The notes beneath the pieces are model-generated. The model was not told the DNA's origin, made no database searches, and saw only the letters and a program-made list of their open reading frames with translations. DNA of 14,260 bases from Sulfurospirillum sp964441765 (lineage in GTDB: Bacteria > Campylobacterota > Campylobacteria > Campylobacterales > Sulfurospirillaceae), in contig CAYTVI010000052.1 in the NCBI GenBank assembly GCA_964441765.1, forward strand, positions 1 to 14,260, read 5' to 3'. Position 1 is the stretch's first letter; each line of letters begins with the position of its first letter. The translations under genes were made by a program, and so were the position numbers. This document shows positions 1 to 6,432 of the stretch, piece after piece.

Positions 1-21
1 AGAGCAAAAACTCTAAACACC

Positions 22-288
22 ATGAAAAAAAGTGAAGCAATCCATTGGGCGTTAGAGAAATTAGCCTTTCCTGTGCTCAGTACCAAGCAAGAGCTTAAAG
101 AGTGTTATCATAAATTAGCCAGTGTATCTCACCCTGATAAAGGCGGAGATACGCAAAAGATGTCAGAAATTAATCAAGCGTATGAAATTTTGAAGAGTTA
201 TATGGAAGATTTTAAGTTTACTTTTAGCGACGAGGAGATCGCCAAACAGTTTCCACAAGAGTTACATGTAAATCAGTTTAGATTTTAA
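22..288 (+). CDS. Mini J-domain (DnaJ-like) protein
   Basis: This is a short J-domain protein of about 88 residues. J-domains stimulate the ATPase of DnaK/Hsp70 chaperones in the cytoplasm. The diagnostic HPD tripeptide is visible at H37-P38-D39, followed by KGGD, preceded by a helix II-like stretch (residues 21-36) and followed by a helix III ending in INQAYEIL (about 49-57). There is no Gly/Phe region, zinc-finger domain or C-terminal substrate-binding domain, so it is a J-domain plus a short tail of about 25 residues, not a full DnaJ (about 370 residues). The start is uncertain: no good ribosome binding site precedes the ATG, and the frame is open through base 1, so the gene may begin upstream of the window. 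It ends 28 bp before pnp with no terminator between, which suggests cotranscription. The specific client or partner cannot be read from the sequence. Confidence 0.8.
   Translation: MKKSEAIHWALEKLAFPVLSTKQELKECYHKLASVSHPDKGGDTQKMSEINQAYEILKSYMEDFKFTFSDEEIAKQFPQELHVNQFRF
262..271. repeat. TTACATGTAA palindrome, copy 1
   Basis: This is a perfect 10-bp palindrome inside the 3' end of the J-domain gene, about 45 bp upstream of the pnp start codon. The same decamer occurs at 6344-6353, 9521-9530 and 14175-14184. Whether this coding-region copy is functional is unknown. Confidence 0.4.
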
Positions 289-316
289 AAGAACAATCAA
301 AGAGGAGAAAAAAAGA

Positions 317-2563
317 GTGGAATATACCATTAATGTTAATAACCAAACAGAGATTTATGATATTGGAAAAGTTGCAAAACAAGCTGCTGGTGCAGCGCTT
401 CTAAAAATAAAAAATACCGTGATTCTTGCAACCGTTTCACGAGATGATAATCAAGTCGCAGAGAACTTCGTACCTTTAACCGTTCAATATGTTGAAAAAA
501 GCTATGCCATTGGTAAAATCCCTGGAGGATATATCAAACGTGAAACAAAGCCAGGCGATTTTGAAACATTGACATCACGAATTATTGATAGAAGTTTAAG
601 ACCACTCTTTCCTAAAGGGTATGCATACCCAACACAAATTGTTGTTTTTGTTCTCAGTTGTGATCCTGAAGTTGATCTTCAAGTAGCAGCTCTTAATGCT
701 GCAAGTGCCGCATTGTACCTTTCTGATATTCCTGTGAACAAAGCTGTTGCGGGTGTGCGTATAGGATGCATTGACGGCGAATATGTCATCAACCCTAGTA
801 ATTCCGCGATTAAATCGAGTACGCTTGATTTGTATGTTGCTGGAACAAAAGAAGAGCTTTTAATGATTGAGATGAGAGCTTTGCCTTCTATGGAAACGCT
901 TAGTGTTCCTACTATGGCAATTGACCCTATGCTTGATCCAACGCTGGCTCAAAATATTATTGCGCAACAATCAAATAATGCCTTTAGCGAAGATGCTATT
1001 TTACAAGCTATTGATAAAGCACAAAGCGCTATTACGGAAGCAACATCAGCGTATGAAGCAACATTTTTACCATTGAAAAAAGCCGATGCTGTTTTAGACT
1101 ATAAACAAGATTTAGAGAGTGATTCGATTTTTGCTTATATTGATGAGTTTTATAAAGATGAAGTTCATCAAGCAATTAATCAAATGGCAAAAAGTGAGCG
1201 AGCCAGTGAGCTAGGAAGAATTGTAACTAAAATCTTAAATGACGAAGTTGCAAAAGTTGAAGGATGGAGCAAAGAGCTTGTTGATAGCGTGATGCAGTCT
1301 TATAAAAAGAAGATTGTACGTTCAATGATTATTAATGAGCGTGTACGTGCCGATGGACGAAAATTGAATGAAATCAGACCTATCTCAATTGAAACCAATG
1401 TTTTGCCGATGGCACATGGCTCATGTCTTTTCACCCGTGGTCAGACACAAGCCTTAGTGATTGCCACACTTGGAAGCGATAAAGATGCACAAATGTATGA
1501 TTTACTTACAGAAAAAGGTGGATTAAGTGATACCTTTATGGTGAACTACAACTTCCCAGGGTTCTCCGTAGGAGAAGCTTCTCCACTTCGTCCTCCAGGA
1601 CGTAGAGAACTAGGACATGGAAACCTTGCTAGAAGAGCGCTTGAACCTGTTGTTGATATGAATAGACTTCAAACGATTCGTTTGGTTTCTGAGATTTTAG
1701 AATCGAATGGCTCTTCATCCATGGCAACCGTTTGTGGTGGTGCATTAGCACTCAAAGCAGCAGGCATTGGTTTAGAAAAATTAGTTGCGGGTATTGCTAT
1801 GGGGCTTGTATTTGAAGGCGATAAACATGCAGTACTGAGTGATATCATGGGTTTAGAAGACCATGATGGAGATATGGATTTTAAAGTTGCTGGAACCGAT
1901 GAGGGAATTACTGCGTTGCAAATGGATATTAAGCTAGGTGGTATTTCACGAGATGTGCTTAAAGAAGCATTGTATCAAGCTAAAGAGGGACGTGCGCATA
2001 TCTTAGGTATCATGGAACAAGCGAGCAATGATATTGTTATTAATAATGCTATTTTGCCAAAACTTGAATTATTTAGTGTAGACCCATCAAAAATAGTAGA
2101 TATCATTGGGCAAGCGGGTAAGACTATCAAAGAAATTATTGAAAAATTTGAAGTTTCTATTGATTTAGACCGAGAAAAAGGTGAAGTCAAAATCGCAGGC
2201 GATAATAAGTTAAAGGTAGATGCCGCAAAAGAGCATATCATCAATATTACCAATAAACCTTCTTTTGGTGGTCGTGGGGGACATGGTGGAAGAGATAGAG
2301 ATGCAAGAGGTGGTGCACCTAAAGAATCTAAGCCTGTTCCTACATTTGTTCAAGATGAAGTAGTGGATGGTGTGGTAAAACGCATTGTAGATTTTGGTGC
2401 ATTTATTGAATTACCTGGTGGCATTGATGGGTTATTGCATGTTTCTAAAATTGCGGATCATCGTGTGGATAAAGTGAGTGATTATTTAGCATTGGAGCAA
2501 AAAGTCCGTGTTAAAATTCTAAAGCAAACGGGCAATAAGATTGAATTGGAACTTCAGCGTTAA
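317..2563 (+). CDS. pnp: Polynucleotide phosphorylase (PNPase)
   Basis: PNPase degrades RNA phosphorolytically from the 3' end, releasing nucleoside diphosphates, and is a core enzyme of mRNA turnover and RNA quality control in the cytoplasm. The 748-residue protein has the full architecture: a first RNase PH domain, a helical linker, a second RNase PH domain, a KH domain and an S1 domain. The catalytic motif of the second PH domain is present with D515, D521 and K523, matching E. coli D486, D492 and K494. The KH GxxG loop is G598-G601, and S1 spans about 682-748. A Gly/Arg-rich linker (about 651-666) joins KH and S1, which helps explain why the protein is longer than the 711-residue E. coli enzyme. 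The start is GTG, chosen because an AGAGGAG ribosome binding site (301-307) sits 9 bp upstream and the protein begins in family register. Confidence 0.97.
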   Translation: MEYTINVNNQTEIYDIGKVAKQAAGAALLKIKNTVILATVSRDDNQVAENFVPLTVQYVEKSYAIGKIPGGYIKRETKPGDFETLTSRIIDRSLRPLFPKGYAYPTQIVVFVLSCDPEVDLQVAALNAASAALYLSDIPVNKAVAGVRIGCIDGEYVINPSNSAIKSSTLDLYVAGTKEELLMIEMRALPSMETLSVPTMAIDPMLDPTLAQNIIAQQSNNAFSEDAILQAIDKAQSAITEATSAYEATFLPLKKADAVLDYKQDLESDSIFAYIDEFYKDEVHQAINQMAKSERASELGRIVTKILNDEVAKVEGWSKELVDSVMQSYKKKIVRSMIINERVRADGRKLNEIRPISIETNVLPMAHGSCLFTRGQTQALVIATLGSDKDAQMYDLLTEKGGLSDTFMVNYNFPGFSVGEASPLRPPGRRELGHGNLARRALEPVVDMNRLQTIRLVSEILESNGSSSMATVCGGALALKAAGIGLEKLVAGIAMGLVFEGDKHAVLSDIMGLEDHDGDMDFKVAGTDEGITALQMDIKLGGISRDVLKEALYQAKEGRAHILGIMEQASNDIVINNAILPKLELFSVDPSKIVDIIGQAGKTIKEIIEKFEVSIDLDREKGEVKIAGDNKLKVDAAKEHIINITNKPSFGGRGGHGGRDRDARGGAPKESKPVPTFVQDEVVDGVVKRIVDFGAFIELPGGIDGLLHVSKIADHRVDKVSDYLALEQKVRVKILKQTGNKIELELQR

Positions 2564-2590
2564 TTTTAAAGACTTTTTAACAATTACAAA

Positions 2591-2631
2591 GATATAATCC
2601 CACTCACAAAGTGGAAAGTAGGGATTATATC
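2591..2631. repeat. 11-bp perfect inverted repeat upstream of atpE
   Basis: The left arm (2591-2601) and right arm (2621-2631) are exact reverse complements over 11 bp, with a 19-nt spacer. The spacer can extend the stem by 3 bp with one bulged A at 2620. An alternative inner hairpin pairs CCACT (2600-2604) with AGTGG (2610-2614). Each arm contains TATAAT when read inward from its own strand. No T-run follows the right arm, so it does not look like a simple pnp terminator. It may be an operator around the atpE promoter, or a pair of converging -10 elements; the sequence alone does not decide. Confidence 0.6.
2593..2598 (+). promoter_or_regulatory. Probable -10 box for atpE
   Basis: A perfect TATAAT lies about 67 bp upstream of the atpE ATG, in the left arm of the inverted repeat. 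The upstream region has a T-rich stretch (2574-2578) but no good TTGACA. Weak or absent -35 elements with T-rich upstream tracts are normal for sigma-70 promoters in Campylobacterota. It would give atpE its own transcript, separate from pnp. Confidence 0.55.
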
Positions 2632-2664
2632 CGAACCGACTTTGATAAAAACAAGGAGTTCTTT

Positions 2665-2964
2665 ATGAAAAAAGTTCTTTTTCTTATGGTAGCCTTTGCA
2701 ACATTTGCATTTGCAGGTGATGGCGAAATGGCTAAAGCATATTCAGCACTTGCTGTTGGTATTGTTCTTGGTCTTGCAGCTCTTGGTGGTGCAATTGGTA
2801 TGGGTAACACAGCTTCTTCAGCAATCGCTGGAACAGCTAGAAATCCAGGTCTTGGTGGTAAGCTTGTAACAACAATGTTTATTGCTCTTGCGATGATTGA
2901 AGCACAAGTTATTTATGCACTTGTTATTGCATTAATTCTTCTTTACAAAAACCCATTTCTTTAA
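2665..2964 (+). CDS. atpE: ATP synthase F0 subunit c
   Basis: This is the ring-forming c subunit of the F-type ATP synthase, which carries ions through the membrane and turns the rotor. The protein has 99 residues. It starts with a signal-like hydrophobic segment (about 1-18), which is usual for epsilonproteobacterial AtpE, followed by two transmembrane helices (about 27-50 and 68-94) joined by the polar loop ARNPG (58-62). The ion-binding carboxylate is E79 in MIEAQ. The position equivalent to the Na+-ligand Gln of Na+-type rings is M46 in GAIGMGN, and A80 follows the Glu, so H+ coupling is inferred. The start at 2665 is chosen because AAGGAG (2653-2658) lies 6 bp upstream; an earlier in-frame GTG at 2611 falls inside the inverted repeat and would add a non-family extension. 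Other atp genes are absent here, as expected for this group, where atpE is separate. Confidence 0.96.
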   Translation: MKKVLFLMVAFATFAFAGDGEMAKAYSALAVGIVLGLAALGGAIGMGNTASSAIAGTARNPGLGGKLVTTMFIALAMIEAQVIYALVIALILLYKNPFL

Positions 2965-2970
2965 TAATTA

Positions 2971-3003
2971 AAAGAGGTCTCTAAGGCCTCTTTCCTCTTT
3001 TTT
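2971..3003 (+). terminator. Intrinsic terminator after atpE
   Basis: AAAGAGG (2971-2977) pairs perfectly with CCTCTTT (2987-2993). A further T-G and a C-G pair extend the stem to 9 bp, with a 5-nt loop. A T-rich run (2996-3003) follows. It starts 6 bp after the atpE stop and separates atpE from the tRNA gene. Confidence 0.85.
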
Positions 3004-3013
3004 ATTGTTTCGT

Positions 3014-3099
3014 GCGGTCGTGGTGAAATTGGTAGACATACCATCTTGAGGGGGTGGCGCCGTTAGGCATTACGAGTTCGAGTCTCGTCGACCGCACCA
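3014..3099 (+). tRNA. tRNA-Leu (anticodon GAG)
   Basis: The 86-nt gene folds as a class II tRNA. The acceptor arm GCGGTCG (3014-3020) pairs with CGACCGC (3089-3095), followed by discriminator A3096 and an encoded CCA (3097-3099). The anticodon stem CCATC/GGTGG encloses a 7-nt loop with anticodon GAG at 3048-3050, which reads CUC and CUU leucine codons. A long variable arm (stem GCC/GGC around 3059-3069) and the T-arm loop TTCGAGT with stem ACGAG/CTCGT are present. It sits alone, just after the atpE terminator. Confidence 0.95.
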
Positions 3100-3160
3100 T
3101 TTGTTTTTTTCGTTTTATTTATCATAAAATCTTCGTTTTATAAAACTTCATGTTCAATTA

Positions 3161-3169
3161 TGCTATCAT
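3161..3169 (+). promoter_or_regulatory. Candidate extended -10 promoter for the 3203-6299 genes
   Basis: TGCTATCAT reads as an extended -10 (TGn plus TATCAT, five of six matches to TATAAT), 33 bp before the ATG at 3203. No convincing -35 is seen. It is placed to drive the 86-residue protein and perhaps the following kinase and regulator, since no terminator intervenes. Confidence 0.4.
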
Positions 3170-3202
3170 CAGCTCCTTTTAATATTATATTCAAGGAATC
3201 AC

Positions 3203-3463
3203 ATGAGAGAGTTGGAACTAAAAAATGTCATCAAACTTGATAATCGTGAGTTTTTGATTTCAACCATAAGTATGCATGTTAGACACTCATTTTTTGAAGG
3301 AGATGCTCAAAAAGTTGTCTATGAGACCATGGTTTTTGAAATTGTAAATGATGAAGTAGAGTTTCACAAACCTATTTTTAATGAACGTTACAATATGGCT
3401 GACGAAGCTATTGCTGAGCATGGAGCTATCATTAAAAATCCTAAAAGTTTTTTTATTATTTGA
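3203..3463 (+). CDS. Small protein of unknown function (86 aa)
   Basis: I do not recognise this family. The product is an acidic-to-neutral soluble protein of 86 residues with no signal peptide, membrane segment or cysteine pair. It looks like alternating beta strands (LDNREFLISTISMHV, KVVYETMVFEIV) followed by a helix (about 67-75). It is likely real because AAGGAA (3193-3198) lies 4 bp before the ATG, a candidate promoter precedes it, and the frame ends cleanly 17 bp before the histidine kinase gene. The spacing suggests it is cotranscribed with the two-component genes, but no functional tie can be read from the sequence. Confidence 0.7.
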   Translation: MRELELKNVIKLDNREFLISTISMHVRHSFFEGDAQKVVYETMVFEIVNDEVEFHKPIFNERYNMADEAIAEHGAIIKNPKSFFII

Positions 3464-3480
3464 AAGCTTTCTAAAATCAT

Positions 3481-5655
3481 ATGAAAAAAATCTTCTTCCT
3501 TTTATTTTTTTCCTTCCTTTTTCTTTATGCTAAAGAGACAAAAGACATTCTCTTAATTCACTCTTACCATAAAGGGTACAAATGGAGTGATGATATGTCT
3601 AAAGTTATAGAAAAGCACTTTTCTGAAAAGCAAAATATTTTTTTATCGACAGTCTATATGGATACAAAAAGAGTTGATACTCCTACGTATTTAGAGCAAT
3701 TTTATTATTATTATAAAGAACGCTTTAAAGAGAGTTCTTTTGATGTGATTATGGTTGCAGACAACAGTGCATTAGAGTTTGTAAAACGCCATTATGAAGA
3801 ACTTTTTGCTGATAAACCTATCGTGTTTTTAGGGATTAATAATTTTAATCATAGCATGATAGAAGGAATAAAGCATATCAGCGGTGTTGTTGAAAATGTT
3901 GATATTAAGCGTAATATAGATTTGATATTAGCACTCCACCCTCAAATTGATAAGCTTTTAATTATCAATGAGCGTTCTACAACGGGGGATGCTATGCGGC
4001 AAGAGATGGATGTTGTTTTTCCACCTTATCGCAATAAAGTTACTATTGAACACGTTGATAGCATGGATATGGAAGAGATTGCCTTACGGACAAGATCTTT
4101 AAGCAAAAATAGTGCTATTTTATGGGTTTTACTGTTTAAAGATAAAACGGGAAAATTTTTTACCTATAAGGAAAATTTAGAACAAATACGCAAAATAGCG
4201 AAAGTACCAATCTACGGGCTTTGGGATTTTTATTTGGAATATGGTATTGTTGGAGGGTTTCTTACCAGTGCTTTTTCTCAAGCAGAAGCTGCTTCAAAAA
4301 TTGTTGAGCAAATTTTAGCAGGTAAAAGCCCTGCGTCTATTCCTATTGTGGATACAAGCCCTAATCGATATATTTTTGATTATAAAGAGCTTCAAGCACA
4401 TAATCTCGATCCGACATCTCTTTTGAAAAATTATGAAATCATTAATAAACCTTTTTCTTTGTATGAAGAATATAAACGATATGTTTGGCTCATTATCTCT
4501 ATTTTTGCAGCTATTGTTATGATTGTTTTATTTCTTATGCAAAATGTGCGTATTCGTAAACAAAGTGAAACAGCACTGAAAAATCAGCTTGAATTTATTA
4601 AAGTTCTTCTTGATACGATTCCTAATCCCATTTATTACAGTAATGTTGCTGGGGAGTATTTGGGATGTAATATAGCTTTTGCAAAATTATATGACCTTAC
4701 AAAAGAAGAAATTCTAGGCAAAACAGCTTTTAGTTTTTTCCCTAATGATTGGGCACAGGAGCGAAGAGAAAATGACTTGGAGTTATTACGCACCAAAGGT
4801 ACAGATACATTTGAACTGATGCTTCATATACCTTTCAAAAGACCACGCCTTTTTACATTTAATAAAGCCGTTTATACATTGGTTGATGGAAAAGTTGGAG
4901 GAATTGTGTGTGTTATGGATGATACAACTGAGCGTCTTCAGCATAGACAGTTTTTGATACAACAAGCAAAACTCACTGAAATGGGTGAGATGATTGCAGG
5001 AGTTGCCCATCAATGGAATGAGCCTTTAGTGGAACTTTCTGCTATTATGCAAGATATGGAGTTTTCGTTTAATACTGGCGAAATGGATAGCAAGGCAATG
5101 AAGGAATTTGTACGTGATGCTATCATTCAAATCCAGTATATGTCGCAAACACTGAAAGATTTTCGAAATTTTTTGAAACCTTCAACAAAAAAGAGTCTTT
5201 TTTGTGCTAAAAAAGCTTTGCACGAAGTTTTAGAAATTATTGGAAGGCAAATTTTTTATTCACATATTGACTTGAATGTTCATTATTCTAAAGAAGAAGG
5301 TGCCTTCCCTGTTTATGGGTATGAAAATGAGTTTAAACAAGTTCTTTTAAATGTGATCAATAACGCAAAAAACAAAATTGTCAAAACGCGTAAAGGTGAA
5401 AAAATAGATATTTACATTGAAGAGGGTGAGTCTCACACCAAAATAGTGATTACTGACAATGGTGGAAAAATTCCTGAAAAAATTATTGGGTTTATTTTTG
5501 ATCCTTATTTTACAACCAGTAAAAATGGAACGGGTTTAGGACTTTATATGGCAAAAATTATTATTGAAGATAAGATGAGTGGTAGTATCAATGTTCACAA
5601 TATTGGAAATAGCGTTGCATTTACAATATTAGTTCCTAATGTAATAAGAGGTTAA
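3481..5655 (+). CDS. Sensor histidine kinase with periplasmic ABC-type substrate-binding domain and PAS domain
   Basis: This is a membrane sensor kinase of 724 residues. A signal/anchor segment (about 1-17) is followed by a periplasmic domain (about 20-325) resembling the ABC substrate-binding (ABC_sub_bind) fold, which probably binds a small ligand. A transmembrane helix (about 334-355) leads to a PAS domain (about 368-480). The dimerisation/phosphoacceptor region has H510 in AHQWNEPL. The ATPase domain has an N-box around N624-N628, G1 at D659-N660-G661-G662 and G2 at G683-T684-G685-L686-G687. The H-box differs from the common HQWRQPL by NE for RQ. Only weak ribosome-binding signal precedes the ATG, but the signal sequence fixes the start. 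The stop lies 2 bp before the response regulator, and the TRAP genes follow, so the ligand is probably the transported organic acid (inference). Confidence 0.93.
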   Translation: MKKIFFLLFFSFLFLYAKETKDILLIHSYHKGYKWSDDMSKVIEKHFSEKQNIFLSTVYMDTKRVDTPTYLEQFYYYYKERFKESSFDVIMVADNSALEFVKRHYEELFADKPIVFLGINNFNHSMIEGIKHISGVVENVDIKRNIDLILALHPQIDKLLIINERSTTGDAMRQEMDVVFPPYRNKVTIEHVDSMDMEEIALRTRSLSKNSAILWVLLFKDKTGKFFTYKENLEQIRKIAKVPIYGLWDFYLEYGIVGGFLTSAFSQAEAASKIVEQILAGKSPASIPIVDTSPNRYIFDYKELQAHNLDPTSLLKNYEIINKPFSLYEEYKRYVWLIISIFAAIVMIVLFLMQNVRIRKQSETALKNQLEFIKVLLDTIPNPIYYSNVAGEYLGCNIAFAKLYDLTKEEILGKTAFSFFPNDWAQERRENDLELLRTKGTDTFELMLHIPFKRPRLFTFNKAVYTLVDGKVGGIVCVMDDTTERLQHRQFLIQQAKLTEMGEMIAGVAHQWNEPLVELSAIMQDMEFSFNTGEMDSKAMKEFVRDAIIQIQYMSQTLKDFRNFLKPSTKKSLFCAKKALHEVLEIIGRQIFYSHIDLNVHYSKEEGAFPVYGYENEFKQVLLNVINNAKNKIVKTRKGEKIDIYIEEGESHTKIVITDNGGKIPEKIIGFIFDPYFTTSKNGTGLGLYMAKIIIEDKMSGSINVHNIGNSVAFTILVPNVIRG

Positions 5656-5657
5656 AC

Positions 5658-6299
5658 ATGAAAATTTTACTCCTAGAAGACAATCAACGCCTTAATGCAA
5701 CTATTGTAAAAAGACTTGAGGCAAAAAATCATAAAGTAGATACTTTTATGGATGGCAAAGAGGCTTATGATGCATTAGACAATGGGTATATGTGCTTTAT
5801 TCTTGATATTAACGTCCCTAGCCTTGATGGTATTGAAATTCTTAAAAAAATCCGTGACTTTTACCATGAAACTCCTGTGATTATTATCAGTTCAAGTGTT
5901 GAACTTGAAGTTATCCGGGATGCCTATAACTATGGATGTAATGATTTTATTAAAAAACCTTTTTTTATTGATGAACTTGAAATTAAAATTGAGAAATTGT
6001 GTAACATTCGGAATGACATTGTTGATTTAGGCCATAATTGTCAGTTTGATTTTCGTACCTCTTTACTGCGTATTGGTGATTTGGAAGAGCATTTATCTCG
6101 TAAAGAGCGTCTTTTACTCAATGTTCTAATCACAGAGAAGGGCAAAGTGGTTTCTTTTGATAAGATACAAGCTATGGTGTGGGAAGGTAATTTTGCGAGC
6201 CTCGATTCTATCCGTTCTTTAATGAGAAGACTTCGTAAAAAAATTCCATTTGAGTGTATTGAAACGGTTGTAGATGTTGGATATATCTTGCGCTACTGA
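5658..6299 (+). CDS. OmpR-type response regulator
   Basis: This is a DNA-binding response regulator of 213 residues, the evident partner of the kinase that ends 2 bp upstream. The receiver domain (about 1-115) has the acidic pocket E7-D8, phosphoacceptor D50 in FILDINVPSLDG, S79 and K100 in the conserved KKP motif. The C-terminal winged helix (about 135-213) has SRKERLLLNVL at its start, a recognition-helix region SLDSIRSLMRRLRKK and the terminal hairpin VVDVGYIL, typical of the OmpR/PhoB class. AAGAGG for its ribosome binding site lies inside the end of the kinase gene, so translation is likely coupled. The next gene is dctP, whose 133-bp leader holds inverted repeats and a promoter, so that region is the most likely target (inference). 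Confidence 0.94.
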   Translation: MKILLLEDNQRLNATIVKRLEAKNHKVDTFMDGKEAYDALDNGYMCFILDINVPSLDGIEILKKIRDFYHETPVIIISSSVELEVIRDAYNYGCNDFIKKPFFIDELEIKIEKLCNIRNDIVDLGHNCQFDFRTSLLRIGDLEEHLSRKERLLLNVLITEKGKVVSFDKIQAMVWEGNFASLDSIRSLMRRLRKKIPFECIETVVDVGYILRY

Positions 6300-6314
6300 G
6301 TTACATAAAGTAAC
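6300..6314. promoter_or_regulatory. Inverted repeat GTTAC-N5-GTAAC upstream of dctP
   Basis: GTTAC (6300-6304) and GTAAC (6310-6314) are exact reverse complements separated by ATAAA. The half-site TTAC/GTAA is shared with the palindrome at 6342-6355. It could be an operator for the TRAP operon or a weak hairpin after the regulator gene. No T-run follows, which argues against a terminator. Confidence 0.35.
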
Positions 6315-6341
6315 AAAATACTTCTTCTAGCATTAGAATTG

Positions 6342-6355
6342 GCTTACATGTAAGC
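6342..6355. promoter_or_regulatory. 14-bp perfect palindrome over the -35 region of dctP (TTACATGTAA copy 2)
   Basis: The palindrome GCTTACATGTAAGC is perfect over 14 bp and is centred 22 bp upstream of the centre of the TATAAT at 6368-6373, so it covers the -35 position. Its core decamer recurs upstream of the dehydrogenase gene at 9521-9530. Its location suits an activator or repressor site. OmpR-type regulators more often use direct repeats, so the protein that binds it need not be the adjacent regulator. Confidence 0.5.
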
Positions 6356-6367
6356 TTATTCAGAAAA

Positions 6368-6373
6368 TATAAT
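6368..6373 (+). promoter_or_regulatory. Probable -10 box for the dctPQM operon
   Basis: A perfect TATAAT lies 59 bp upstream of the dctP ATG. The -35 position has no TTGACA; it is occupied by the 14-bp palindrome, which fits a promoter that needs an activator. Downstream, ATACCC occurs twice, 17 bp apart (6383 and 6400), in the presumed leader. Confidence 0.55.
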
Positions 6374-6432
6374 AGAAGTTTTATACCCCATGACGTATGA
6401 TACCCTCGAGTTAAAATTTAAAAGGAGTCACA

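Noticed and set aside
2611..2664. Earlier in-frame GTG start for atpE
   Set aside because: It would add 18 residues that do not fit the family and would place the start inside the inverted repeat, while the ATG at 2665 has a good AAGGAG at the right distance.
3100..3142. T-rich region and weak ATAAAA/TTTTAT hairpin after the tRNA, with CGTTTTAT repeated
   Set aside because: The pairing is all A-T and short; it may help end tRNA transcription but is not strong enough to call a terminator.
3462..3471. Palindrome GAAAGCTTTC between the unknown gene and the kinase
   Set aside because: It has no loop to form a hairpin, no T-run after it, and a 10-bp AT-rich palindrome here can arise by chance.
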